Positions 1-5,872 of a stretch of 8,497 bases of DNA are shown piece by piece. The notes under the pieces were generated by a model. It was not told where the DNA came from, did not search any database, and saw nothing but the letters and a program-made list of their open reading frames with translations. Every line of letters begins with the position of its first letter. The first letter of the stretch is position 1. This stretch comes from Actinomycetales bacterium UBA1383 (GTDB lineage: Bacteria; Actinomycetota; Actinomycetes; Actinomycetales; Actinomycetaceae): contig DBQX01000050.1 in assembly GCA_002305415.1 (NCBI GenBank), forward strand, positions 1 to 8,497, written 5' to 3'. The position numbers were made by a program, and so were the translations under genes.

Positions 1-13
1 GACCCGGGGAAAC

Positions 14-100
14 GGTCGGTTGGAAACCTCAGTGCGCGGAGGCGGGCAGTGCCCGGGCGCGAACTCGCGAGCCGCCCAACACCCGCGTCTCCAACCGACC
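14..100 (-). terminator. Large structured hairpin region behind the sugar kinase gene
   Basis: A perfect 11-bp inverted repeat (GGTCGGTTGGA at 14-24, TCCAACCGACC at 90-100) encloses 65 bases. These hold further pairable segments: CGCGG/CCGCG, GGCGG/CCGCC and the 13-base palindrome CGGGCAGTGCCCG at 43-55. Read on the minus strand it lies just after the kinase stop codon and is followed by GTTT, so a rod-like terminator is the simplest reading. A small structured RNA is an alternative. The exact fold is inferred by eye. Confidence 0.4.
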
Positions 101-121
101 ACCAACGCCCAGTTCTGACGC

Positions 122-1081
122 TCACCCCAGCGTCGTCGTCATCACGCGCGGCATGACCTCCCTCACGAAGGCGTCCAGCCCCTCCCGCCCGAGGCCCCGC
201 ACGTGCGCGGTGGCGGCGGCGAGACCGAGGGCGACGGCGTCGTCGTCCCGGCCCGCGGCCACCGCCGCGGCAACCCCGGCCAGGAACGCGTCCCCCGCCC
301 CCACCACCTTGATGACCGGCCCGCCCACGGGTACCGACGAGACCACCGCCCGCCCGTCCCGCAGGTGCGCCACCCCGTGCGCCCCCAGCGTGACCAGCGG
401 CATCACCACGCCGTAGCCCGCCAGCACCCGCAGCGCGGCGACGGCGCGGCGTCGCGGATCCACGTCCGCGGTGACGCCCGGCAGCACGAGGACCTCCTCC
501 TCGTTCGGCTTCGCGGCGTACGCCCGGCCAGCGCCGAGGGCGGCGAGGAGGGGCTCGTCGTGGAGGTCGAGGAGGATCCGCACGCCCCGACCGTCGAGGG
601 CGCGCACGAAGCCGGCCCAGGTGTCGGTGGGCAGGACGTCGGGGAGGGCGCCGTTCAGGGTGACGACGTCGCCCGGCCGCACGTCCGCGACCAGCCGTTC
701 CCGGAGCGCGGCCACGTGCTCGGGCGTGACCCGGCGCAACCGCCGCCCGACGGTGTGCGCGGCCGTCTGGCCCGTTCCCGCGATGGTGAGGGTCAGGTTG
801 TGGCGGGTGTGCTCGGGCACGGCCACGAGGGCGTGCGGGATGCCCTCCGCGTCCAGACGGGCCCCGAAGTCCGCGGCGTCCGGCTCCCCCACCAGCGCAT
901 ACGCCCACGCAGAAGCGCCGAGCCACGAGGCGGTGCGGGCCAGGTTCACGCCCTTGCCCGCGGGCACGGAGTGGTAGTCCACCACCGTGCCCACCCCACC
1001 CCACTCGACGCCGGTGACGATGAAGTGGTCGTCGTAACCGGGCGAGAGCGTGACCGTGCGGACGACGGGGACGCTGGTCAT
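122..1081 (-). CDS. PfkB-family sugar kinase, 1-phosphofructokinase/tagatose-6-phosphate kinase type
   Basis: This 319-residue protein has the usual length of PfkB-family kinases, cytoplasmic enzymes that use ATP to phosphorylate a sugar or sugar phosphate. The N-terminal TLSPGYDD stretch (11-18) corresponds to the substrate-binding start of the 1-phosphofructokinase subgroup. AGKGVNLAR (41-49) is the first PfkB signature, and KPNEEE (191-196) is the conserved segment before the ATP-binding half. GAGDAFLAG (261-269) is the second signature, with Asp264 as the expected catalytic base and the preceding Gly residues as anion hole. The subgroup points to fructose-1-phosphate or a related hexose phosphate as substrate, but no PTS fructose transporter or DeoR/FruR-like regulator is adjacent, so a specific name is not assigned. 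The ATG at 1081 is forced by an in-frame TAG 12 bases upstream. No Shine-Dalgarno sequence precedes it, and a -10-like box sits six bases ahead, so the mRNA is probably leaderless. Family call is strong; exact substrate is uncertain. Confidence 0.88.
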   Translation of the reverse strand: MTSVPVVRTVTLSPGYDDHFIVTGVEWGGVGTVVDYHSVPAGKGVNLARTASWLGASAWAYALVGEPDAADFGARLDAEGIPHALVAVPEHTRHNLTLTIAGTGQTAAHTVGRRLRRVTPEHVAALRERLVADVRPGDVVTLNGALPDVLPTDTWAGFVRALDGRGVRILLDLHDEPLLAALGAGRAYAAKPNEEEVLVLPGVTADVDPRRRAVAALRVLAGYGVVMPLVTLGAHGVAHLRDGRAVVSSVPVGGPVIKVVGAGDAFLAGVAAAVAAGRDDDAVALGLAAATAHVRGLGREGLDAFVREVMPRVMTTTLG

Positions 1082-1087
1082 GCGCCC

Positions 1088-1093
1088 ACACTA
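1088..1093 (-). promoter_or_regulatory. Probable -10 box of a leaderless promoter for the sugar kinase
   Basis: Read on the minus strand this is TAGTGT, a TANNNT match, followed by GGGCGC and then the ATG. Transcription would start at or next to the A of the start codon. No clear -35 hexamer is visible at the usual distance, which is common in actinobacterial promoters. Confidence 0.5.
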
Positions 1094-1107
1094 GGGAACA
1101 GGCGCGT

Positions 1108-1119
1108 GCCGGGCCCGGC
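1108..1119. repeat. Perfect 12-bp palindrome GCCGGGCCCGGC
   Basis: The palindrome lies between the end of the small anchored protein gene (1164) and the kinase start (1081), about 15 bases upstream of the kinase -10 box. That is where a -35 element or operator would be, so it could be a regulator site. It could also contribute to termination of the upstream pair of genes. It has no loop of its own and consists only of G and C, so chance in a GC-rich genome is possible. Confidence 0.35.
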
Positions 1120-1163
1120 GAACGACCACCATCCCGACCAGGGCTCCCGGCGGCGTCCAGGGT

Positions 1164-1676
1164 TCACCCCCCGGAGGCGAGGAACTCCCGCACCACCTCC
1201 CGGAACTCCGAGAGCTCGAAGCCGGGCACCAGCGACTCGACATCCCGGAACGCGGTGTCCGCCGTGAGGGCGGTGTCCGCGTCGATGAGGCTCACCAGCT
1301 CCTCCACGGTGACCCCCAGCCCGTCCGCGGCCTGTCCGAGGGTCATCCAGCCCTTGAGGTCGTCCGGCGTGAGGGGCCCGTCGATGACGCAGCCACCGCC
1401 GCCACCGGTGCCCTCCCCGGTCCCCCCGCCGACGCCGTCGCCCTGGCCGGTCCCGGAACCCTCCCCGGTCCCGGAGTCACCCTCGGTCCCGGAACCGCCC
1501 CCGGTCCCGCCACCCTCGCCCTGACCGGCGCCGCCGCCCTGCCCCTGACCAGCACCGCCGCCGACACCGGGACCGCCGCCACCGGTGGTCACCCACTCGC
1601 CGCTGAGCTGGGCGACACCCACCCCGCCCAGCATGATGCCGATGAACGCGAGCGGCGCGGCCCAGGTGAGCTTCAT
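1164..1676 (-). CDS. Small membrane-anchored protein with Gly-rich linker, partner of the 4Fe-4S ferredoxin
   Basis: This protein of 170 residues overlaps the upstream ferredoxin gene by ATGA (ATG at 1676-1674, TGA at 1675-1673), a strong sign of translational coupling. Residues 5-24 form one hydrophobic segment, probably a membrane anchor with the rest outside. SGEWVTT follows at 25-31. Residues 32-95 are almost only Gly with Gln, Glu, Ser, Thr and Asp in short repeats. The C-terminal part (about 97-167) contains DDLKGWMTLGQAADGLGVTVEEL and a predicted helical end, with one Cys at 96. From memory of the family, the anchor with SGxWxT and the (D)xKGxMTL module are the C-terminal end of some single-chain NapH-like 4Fe-4S proteins. 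Here they appear as a separate gene with a long linker between them. The role is therefore inferred as a subunit of the same redox complex; no catalytic motif is visible. The reading frame also extends far upstream inside the ferredoxin gene, but that part is a shadow. Confidence 0.75.
   Translation of the reverse strand: MKLTWAAPLAFIGIMLGGVGVAQLSGEWVTTGGGGPGVGGGAGQGQGGGAGQGEGGGTGGGSGTEGDSGTGEGSGTGQGDGVGGGTGEGTGGGGGCVIDGPLTPDDLKGWMTLGQAADGLGVTVEELVSLIDADTALTADTAFRDVESLVPGFELSEFREVVREFLASGG
1392..1583 (-). repeat. Low-complexity repeat tract coding the Gly-rich linker
   Basis: Within the tract GGTCCCGG recurs on the plus strand at 1449, 1467, 1485 and 1503, an exact 18-bp period coding hexapeptides of the GSGTxG type on the minus strand. 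Around 1519-1580 a roughly 24-bp repeat codes AGQG(Q/E)GGG. Such tracts grow and shrink by replication slippage. Confidence 0.8.
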
Positions 1677-2623
1677 GGCCGTTGCCCCGTTCCGGCGGGC
1701 GTGCGGTGGGGTCGCGAGGGCCCGAGGGTGTCGGGCCGCAGCGGCATCCCGAGGAGCACGGGGCCGTCCACGCGCAGGGAGCCGGGCACGGGGCAGGCCA
1801 CCACGCACTCCATGCACCCGACGCAATCGGTGCTCACGAACGGCTTCGCCTTGCTCGGCTCGATCCCCATGGGGCAGGGGGTGTCGCAGCGGGCGCAGTC
1901 GGTGCAGGCCGCCGGGGAGCGCCGGATCCGCAGGATGCTCAGGTGTCCCACCACGGCGAACACCGCACCCAGCGGGCAGAGGTAGCGGCACCAGAACCGG
2001 TCCACCAGGAGCGAGCCCGCCACCACCACCAGGAGGATCAGCAACTGCAGCGCCATCGTGCGCGCGTTGAACTCGAAGAGCCAGCGGAGGCTGAAGACCG
2101 TGAGGTAGGGGTCGTAGTCCGAGAACCAGAGGCGCGCGGTGGTGGCGGACATCCAGATGATCACGGCCAGCACCACGAACCGGCCCCACCGCAGCCCGCG
2201 GTCCCATGCCTGCGGAACGCGTACCACCGGGAGGCGCAGACGACGCCGCACCCAGCTCAGGCCGTCCTGCAGGGCGCCGAACGGGCACACCCAGCCGCAG
2301 AAGGCGTTGCCCACCAGCACGGTCGCCACCAGCACCGACAGGCCCAACACCATGTTCGACTGGTGGATCTTCGGCACGAAGTGGCCCGCCGTGATCCAGG
2401 TGAGCAGCGTCTCCACCGCGCCGAACGGACACAGGGCATCCACCGACGCGGCGGTCCCCCGTTCGGCGAACTGGTGGCGCACCGCCGCGCTCAGGATGAG
2501 GGCCGCGAAGGCGAGCTGCGTCAGCGCACGCCCGACGTGCAGCCGGCGGATGTCCCGCACACGGCGTTGTGCGCGGGTGAGGGGCCTGGCCGGGTGGGTG
2601 CCCGGTTCAGCGGTGGCGGCCAT
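1673..2623 (-). CDS. NapH/CcoG-like polytopic membrane protein with two 4Fe-4S ferredoxin clusters
   Basis: This 316-residue integral membrane protein very probably carries electrons between the quinone pool or a cytoplasmic donor and a partner at the membrane. Hydrophobic segments are seen near 33-49, 90-108, 147-163 and 189-208. CPFGAVE (65-71), CGWVCPFGALQD (109-120) and CRYLCPLGAV (212-221) are the typical Cys-Pro membrane motifs of the NapH/NosR/CcoG group. Two ferredoxin motifs follow: CTDCARCDTPCP with Cys 240, 243, 246 and 250, and CVGCMECVVACP with Cys 267, 270, 273 and 277. Both are complete, so two 4Fe-4S clusters are expected. The ATG at 2623 is preferred because GAGGGAG stands a few bases upstream; the frame runs further up to 2737, but that stretch looks non-coding and overlaps the preceding gene. 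The stop overlaps the start of the next gene by ATGA. No nitrate, nitrous oxide or cytochrome oxidase genes are nearby, so a NapH, NosR or CcoG name is not justified. Confidence 0.9.
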   Translation of the reverse strand: MAATAEPGTHPARPLTRAQRRVRDIRRLHVGRALTQLAFAALILSAAVRHQFAERGTAASVDALCPFGAVETLLTWITAGHFVPKIHQSNMVLGLSVLVATVLVGNAFCGWVCPFGALQDGLSWVRRRLRLPVVRVPQAWDRGLRWGRFVVLAVIIWMSATTARLWFSDYDPYLTVFSLRWLFEFNARTMALQLLILLVVVAGSLLVDRFWCRYLCPLGAVFAVVGHLSILRIRRSPAACTDCARCDTPCPMGIEPSKAKPFVSTDCVGCMECVVACPVPGSLRVDGPVLLGMPLRPDTLGPSRPHRTPAGTGQRP

Positions 2624-2733
2624 GGTGACTCCCTCGTCAATCGGCTCCCAAGTGGCACAAGTAAACGCCTGTCGATGCGCGCGCACCCGGGACCTTTGAC
2701 GCAGGCGCGAATCGTGGGCGGGACCTCCGCCGG

Positions 2734-3702
2734 TCACGCCCGGTGACGCCCCGGCTGCTCGCCCGGCAGGTCGTCCCCCGCGAGCTTCCGGCAGGCCCCA
2801 ACGAGGTACTGCGCCGCCCGGCGGTCATCCGTCTCGAACATCGGGAACGGCATGATGCCCTGCCGGAAGGCCTGCCGCACGAGGCCGCGGTACATCTCCT
2901 CCATCTGCTCCCGGCCCGACTGGTCCATGCCGGCGACCGCCACGAACACGTCGTGGTATCCCGCCGCCTGCACCGCGGACATCGCCTCCGCCACGGTCCC
3001 GACCTCCGTGACCTCCCGGATCACGTGCCGCCGGCCGTTGAAGCCGAGCGCCCCCGCCTCCTGCCGGTGCGCCTCGATCGTGGGTTTGTCCCCCGCCAGC
3101 ATCGCCGCGAAGCCGCCGTGCGCGGGGGCAGCCACCCGCAGCAGGTCGTAGAGGCTGCGGATGAGGGACTGGTTGCTGCAGCAGACGAAGAAGTACGTGA
3201 GGGTCTCCGCCGGCTTCGCCCGCTGCCGCGCGATCTCCGCGAGGGCCGCGTCGGTGGCCACGATCTCCGAGGTGACGCCGCGCGGGGCGGTATCGACGAC
3301 GACGTGCGGCACGTCCGGCTCGCCCTCACCGGACCCTGACTCCGGCTCCGGGTCCTCGACGGGCTCGGCAGCCTCGGCCAGCCCGGCGTCCGCGAGGGGC
3401 CCCGCGTCCGCGAACGGTCCGGCGGCCTCCGGCACGCCCGGCTCCCACCCCGCGCGCTCGGGCTCCGCGGGCTCACCCGCACCCGGCTCACTCCCGGCGG
3501 CGCCCTCCCCCCGGGCCGCGAGCGACCACACCCGCAGCGCCGCACCCTGGATCACCGCGCCGATCACCACCAGCCCGGCGGCGAGTGGGAGGGGCAGCGG
3601 GCCGTCCGACGTCACCCCGGTGACCACCAGCACGAGGCCCAGGACCCCGACCAGAACACCGACGACGATCAACGACCCAGCAGCAGCGCGCGAGGTAGCC
3701 AT
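2734..3702 (-). CDS. Unknown protein: two membrane segments, acidic linker, soluble C-terminal domain
   Basis: I do not recognise this 322-residue protein. Two hydrophobic segments at about 10-31 and 38-60 form a membrane hairpin. Residues 62-130 are a disordered-looking linker rich in Glu, Pro, Ala and Gly, with near-repeats such as GPFADAGPLADAG. Residues about 131-310 look like a compact mixed alpha/beta domain. It contains TLTYFFVCCSNQS (167-179, with adjacent Cys 174 and 175), GFNGRRHVIREVTEVG (220-235), YHDVFVAVAGMDQSG (249-263) and MPFPMFETDD (284-293). The beta strand followed by a Ser/Asn-rich turn suggests a Rossmann-like or nucleotide-binding fold, but no Walker or other diagnostic motif is present. 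Both hydrophobic segments are N-terminal, so the domain probably faces the cytoplasm. It is followed 110 bases later by the ferredoxin gene and preceded by the secreted protein gene. The ATG at 3702 has only a weak GGGGGA about ten bases upstream. Confidence 0.7.
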   Translation of the reverse strand: MATSRAAAGSLIVVGVLVGVLGLVLVVTGVTSDGPLPLPLAAGLVVIGAVIQGAALRVWSLAARGEGAAGSEPGAGEPAEPERAGWEPGVPEAAGPFADAGPLADAGLAEAAEPVEDPEPESGSGEGEPDVPHVVVDTAPRGVTSEIVATDAALAEIARQRAKPAETLTYFFVCCSNQSLIRSLYDLLRVAAPAHGGFAAMLAGDKPTIEAHRQEAGALGFNGRRHVIREVTEVGTVAEAMSAVQAAGYHDVFVAVAGMDQSGREQMEEMYRGLVRQAFRQGIMPFPMFETDDRRAAQYLVGACRKLAGDDLPGEQPGRHRA

Positions 3703-3729
3703 GGCTCAGTCCCCCAGTTTCCGGATTCC

Positions 3730-3770
3730 TGGAATTCCACGGGACCGACGCGCGCTCCCCCTTCGCGCGC
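3730..3770 (-). promoter_or_regulatory. Palindrome and weak hairpin between the secreted protein and the next gene
   Basis: The 69-base gap holds the 10-bp palindrome TGGAATTCCA at 3730-3739 and a weak stem GCGCGC/GCGCGC (3750-3755 with 3765-3770, nine-base loop) right after the secreted protein stop codon. The stem has no U-tract, so termination is uncertain. The AT-containing palindrome stands out in this GC-rich context and lies where an operator of the downstream gene could be. Confidence 0.3.
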
Positions 3771-3771
3771 C

Positions 3772-5163
3772 TCAGTCGTGCCGTACCACCAGTTTCCCGT
3801 ATTCGAGGAAGAATCCGCCGATTTGTATCAGATAGTCGACGCCCGATTCCGTCTCGAATGTCACCTCCGCCAGCACGCCGGTCGCGGTGTTGTCCACGCA
3901 GGCAAGCTGGGTGAGGGCGCCGTCGCCCTCGGGCAGGTACACGCCGATCACGGTGTTGAAGTGGCTGCCGTCCGTCGAGAGCGTGACCGGACCACCCGTC
4001 CCGGCGACCGAGTACCACAGCGTGCGCGTGAACGGCAGCGCCTCGCCGGCGTCGTCGGGCACGCAGGCCGCCTCGGGTTCCTCGGCCGCGCCGCGCGTGT
4101 TGGTGCGCTCCACCGCACCCGGCTCCAGCGGCACCGCCCCGGCGGGGAGGTCGTTCACCGGCGGCGGACCGCCGGGCTTCTGGCCGGCCTGCGAGCTGTA
4201 GCGCTCCATGCCGCGCCCGTCCCGGTAGAGGCAGTCCGTGATCGGCAGGGCGCCGTACCCCGGCGCCTCCACCGTGCCCGCGAGCTCGGACAGGGTGTAC
4301 CACTCGTGCACCGCCACACCCCGGGCCGTGGCGCGCATCTGGCCGCGGTCGACGACGTCGCCGATCGCCAGGTCCACCCACGCCTGCGCGGGATCCTCCC
4401 CCTCGCCGGGCGGCGGCCAGCCCACCTCCAGCGCGCCGGTGATCGACTGTGACGTGACCGTGAGCGGGCCCTGGGCGACGAGGTCGGCGGAGCCGGTCTC
4501 CTCGTCGACGCCGAGCACGAGCGTGCCGCTCCCCACGCCGTTCGAGACGAACACGTCCAGCCACCCGTCCTCGCCGACGTCGCAGTACGCGCCGCCGCCG
4601 GTACCGCGGTAGACGCGGGTGGCGGGGTTGGTGCCCCAGAAGCGCAGGTCGCGGGCCCCGCCGGTGCAGCCGAAGGTCGCGCCGGCCGCGGCGGCCACCT
4701 CGCCGGTCGCCTCCGTGACCGCGCCGGACACGATGAGCTGCTGCACCCAGCCCTCGACCGTGGTCCAGGTGTTGCCGTCGCGGGTGCGCTCGTCGATCGT
4801 CGTCGGCTCGCCCAGAGGCTCCACCGTGCCCGCCACCGTCACCGTCCCGACGACGCCGCCCTCGCCGTCCTCGAACGCCCACGTGGCCTCGAACGCGCCG
4901 TCCCCGTAGGAGCCGTCGCCCTGGTAGGCCCAGTGGTCGCTCTCGGGGGTCCACACCTCACCCCACCCCTCGAGCCAGTCGCCCTCGAGGCTGTAGTAGG
5001 CGACGACGTCGACGTACAGGTCCTCCGCGACCGAGGTGCACCAGATCTGGACCTGCTCGTCGTCGGTGGGCACCGGCTTGGTGGCGGCCGCCGGAGCGGC
5101 GAGGGTGAGCAACGATGCCGCGACGCCGCAGGCGAGCGCGCCGCTGAGTGAGCGCCTGGCCAT
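3772..5163 (-). CDS. Secreted protein with C-terminal pre-peptidase (PPC-like) domain
   Basis: This protein of 463 residues carries a clear signal peptide: MARR, a hydrophobic core at about 8-22 and an AxA cleavage site near 25-27, before TKPVPTDD. There is no lipobox Cys and no LPXTG or C-terminal membrane anchor, so release to the outside is expected. Residues about 337-463 fit the bacterial pre-peptidase C-terminal domain pattern: NDLPAGAVPL (337-346), TLWYSVAG (381-388), STDGSHFNTVIGVYLPEG (396-413), LACVDNTATG (420-429) and YLIQIGG (444-450). Such beta-sandwich domains usually sit behind secreted proteases and other exoenzymes. The N-terminal 300 residues, rich in Trp, Gly and acidic residues and with predicted beta structure, show no protease or other catalytic motif that I recognise. 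Cys residues at 42, 166, 194, 311, 367 and 422 could form disulfides. The start at 5163 is supported by GAGGAGGAG just upstream; the longer frame runs into the VanZ gene and is a shadow. Confidence 0.85.
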   Translation of the reverse strand: MARRSLSGALACGVAASLLTLAAPAAATKPVPTDDEQVQIWCTSVAEDLYVDVVAYYSLEGDWLEGWGEVWTPESDHWAYQGDGSYGDGAFEATWAFEDGEGGVVGTVTVAGTVEPLGEPTTIDERTRDGNTWTTVEGWVQQLIVSGAVTEATGEVAAAAGATFGCTGGARDLRFWGTNPATRVYRGTGGGAYCDVGEDGWLDVFVSNGVGSGTLVLGVDEETGSADLVAQGPLTVTSQSITGALEVGWPPPGEGEDPAQAWVDLAIGDVVDRGQMRATARGVAVHEWYTLSELAGTVEAPGYGALPITDCLYRDGRGMERYSSQAGQKPGGPPPVNDLPAGAVPLEPGAVERTNTRGAAEEPEAACVPDDAGEALPFTRTLWYSVAGTGGPVTLSTDGSHFNTVIGVYLPEGDGALTQLACVDNTATGVLAEVTFETESGVDYLIQIGGFFLEYGKLVVRHD

Positions 5164-5193
5164 GGTCTCCTCCTCGCGGCCGGGCGCGCCCCC

Positions 5194-5236
5194 GCGGTGG
5201 CCCTGACCGCTGCGGCCAGTGTGGCACTCGTCACAC
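5194..5236. promoter_or_regulatory. Inverted repeats upstream of the secreted protein gene
   Basis: The 86-base gap between the VanZ and secreted protein genes holds GCGGT/ACCGC (5194-5198, 5206-5210) and GTGTG/CACAC (5219-5223, 5232-5236). The second is an 18-base imperfect palindrome with an eight-base centre. It may be an operator for the secreted protein gene or part of a terminator of the VanZ gene. Both are short, so this is a weak call. Confidence 0.25.
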
Positions 5237-5249
5237 GCGGAATCCAGAG

Positions 5250-5756
5250 TCAGAGGTCCCCTGTGTGGTGGGTGCGCCGCGATTCCCGGAGTGACCACCA
5301 GCGATGCAGCAGCACGCCCGCGAGGGCGCCGGCGCTGTCGAGGAGGATGTCCCACACCTGCCCGCCACGCCCGGGCACGAACAGCTGGTGTACCTCGTCG
5401 GTGACGGCGTACGCCGTCGCGAGCAGCCAGGCGAGTGCCCACGGTGCCAGCCGGGAGCGGCCCGCCTCCCGGGTCACGGCCCGCGCGGCCAGCAGCCCGA
5501 GCACCAGGTACGCCACCACGTGCGCGCCCTTCCGTACCACGGCGTGCAGCACCACCTGGGACTCCGGGGTGAGCCCGGATCCGCCGAGGAGCCGGAGGGC
5601 GCCGTCGACCATACCCGCGACCACCGCGAGGATCGAGCCGCTGAGGGCGGAGGAGTCGTCGGACGGCTGGGCGGAGAGCAGGAAGATCACGGCCATCCAC
5701 GCCACGACCGGCAGCCACCTGACCGCCCAGCGGGGGACGTGCCGCTCAGCCGCCAT
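5250..5756 (-). CDS. VanZ-family membrane protein
   Basis: This 168-residue protein matches the VanZ-like family in length and motifs. There are four hydrophobic segments, at about 12-28, 41-57, 78-93 and 105-119, with a fifth hydrophobic stretch at 136-150. The family hallmarks are KGAHVVAYLVLGLL (76-89), in the second half, and YAVTDEVHQLFVPGRGGQVWDILLDSAGALAG (116-147), with Asp120, Glu121, His123 and Gln124. VanZ itself gives low-level teicoplanin resistance in enterococci, but most members are household membrane proteins of unclear function near cell envelope genes. There is no vanHAX here, so resistance should not be inferred. The ATG at 5756 has no good Shine-Dalgarno sequence; CATGAT lies six bases upstream and could serve as the -10 box of a leaderless mRNA. 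It is divergent from the DUF1918 gene. Confidence 0.9.
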   Translation of the reverse strand: MAAERHVPRWAVRWLPVVAWMAVIFLLSAQPSDDSSALSGSILAVVAGMVDGALRLLGGSGLTPESQVVLHAVVRKGAHVVAYLVLGLLAARAVTREAGRSRLAPWALAWLLATAYAVTDEVHQLFVPGRGGQVWDILLDSAGALAGVLLHRWWSLRESRRTHHTGDL

Positions 5757-5762
5757 GCCGCC

Positions 5763-5768
5763 ATCATG
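5763..5768 (-). promoter_or_regulatory. Possible -10 box of a leaderless promoter for the VanZ gene
   Basis: On the minus strand the sequence is CATGAT, one base off TATGAT, followed by GGCGGC and the ATG. The spacing of six bases is the same as at the sugar kinase and the metallo-beta-lactamase genes. No -35 element is evident. Confidence 0.35.
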
Positions 5769-5794
5769 TCACCCGGGCCAGGAGCCGCCGCCGT

Positions 5795-5807
5795 CACCGA
5801 TTCGGTG
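5795..5807. promoter_or_regulatory. 13-bp palindrome CACCGATTCGGTG in the divergent intergenic region
   Basis: CACCGA and TCGGTG flank a single T. The palindrome is perfect and lies between the divergent VanZ and DUF1918 starts, overlapping the place where a -35 element of the DUF1918 promoter would be (the -10 candidate TAACGT is at 5829). A dimeric regulator could bind here and act on both genes. No regulator gene is adjacent. Confidence 0.4.
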
Positions 5808-5828
5808 GCACGGGCCCCGTTCCCGACC

Positions 5829-5834
5829 TAACGT
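5829..5834 (+). promoter_or_regulatory. Probable -10 box for the DUF1918 gene
   Basis: TAACGT fits TANNNT. It would place the transcript start near 5841, giving a leader of about 32 bases that contains the ribosome binding site GGAAGGA at 5860-5866. A GTG at 5840 lies five bases after the box and could give a leaderless, 11-residue longer form. Confidence 0.45.
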
Positions 5835-5872
5835 AGTGGGTGCACCAGGTTCACATCGTGGAAGGAAGTGCA

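Noticed and set aside
14..104. tRNA-like ends: GGTCGGT at 14-20, ACCGACC at 94-100, then A and CCA
   Set aside because: A 7-bp acceptor-like stem with a following ACCA is present, but there is no T-arm with a TTCGA-like loop next to the 3' strand and no anticodon arm in the right place. The longer 11-bp pairing is better explained as a hairpin.
203..1267. Long plus-strand open frame opposite the sugar kinase
   Set aside because: It runs antisense through the whole kinase with its conserved motifs, has low-complexity Arg/Gly/His-rich composition and no ribosome binding site.
2650..2664. CAAGT direct repeats in the gap before the ferredoxin gene
   Set aside because: Five-base repeats separated by four bases are too short to support a site call.
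3488..4954. Minus-strand frame of nearly 490 codons inside the secreted protein gene
   Set aside because: It overlaps the secreted protein in another frame and crosses into the next gene. Its translation is Arg/Gly-rich without domains.
5164..5718. N-terminal extension of the secreted protein frame into the VanZ gene
   Set aside because: The extension lacks a signal peptide and overlaps VanZ, whereas the start at 5163 has a strong ribosome binding site and a textbook signal peptide.
5250..5756. Glycopeptide resistance by the VanZ-like gene
   Set aside because: There are no vanHAX or vanRS genes nearby, and most VanZ-family proteins are not resistance genes.
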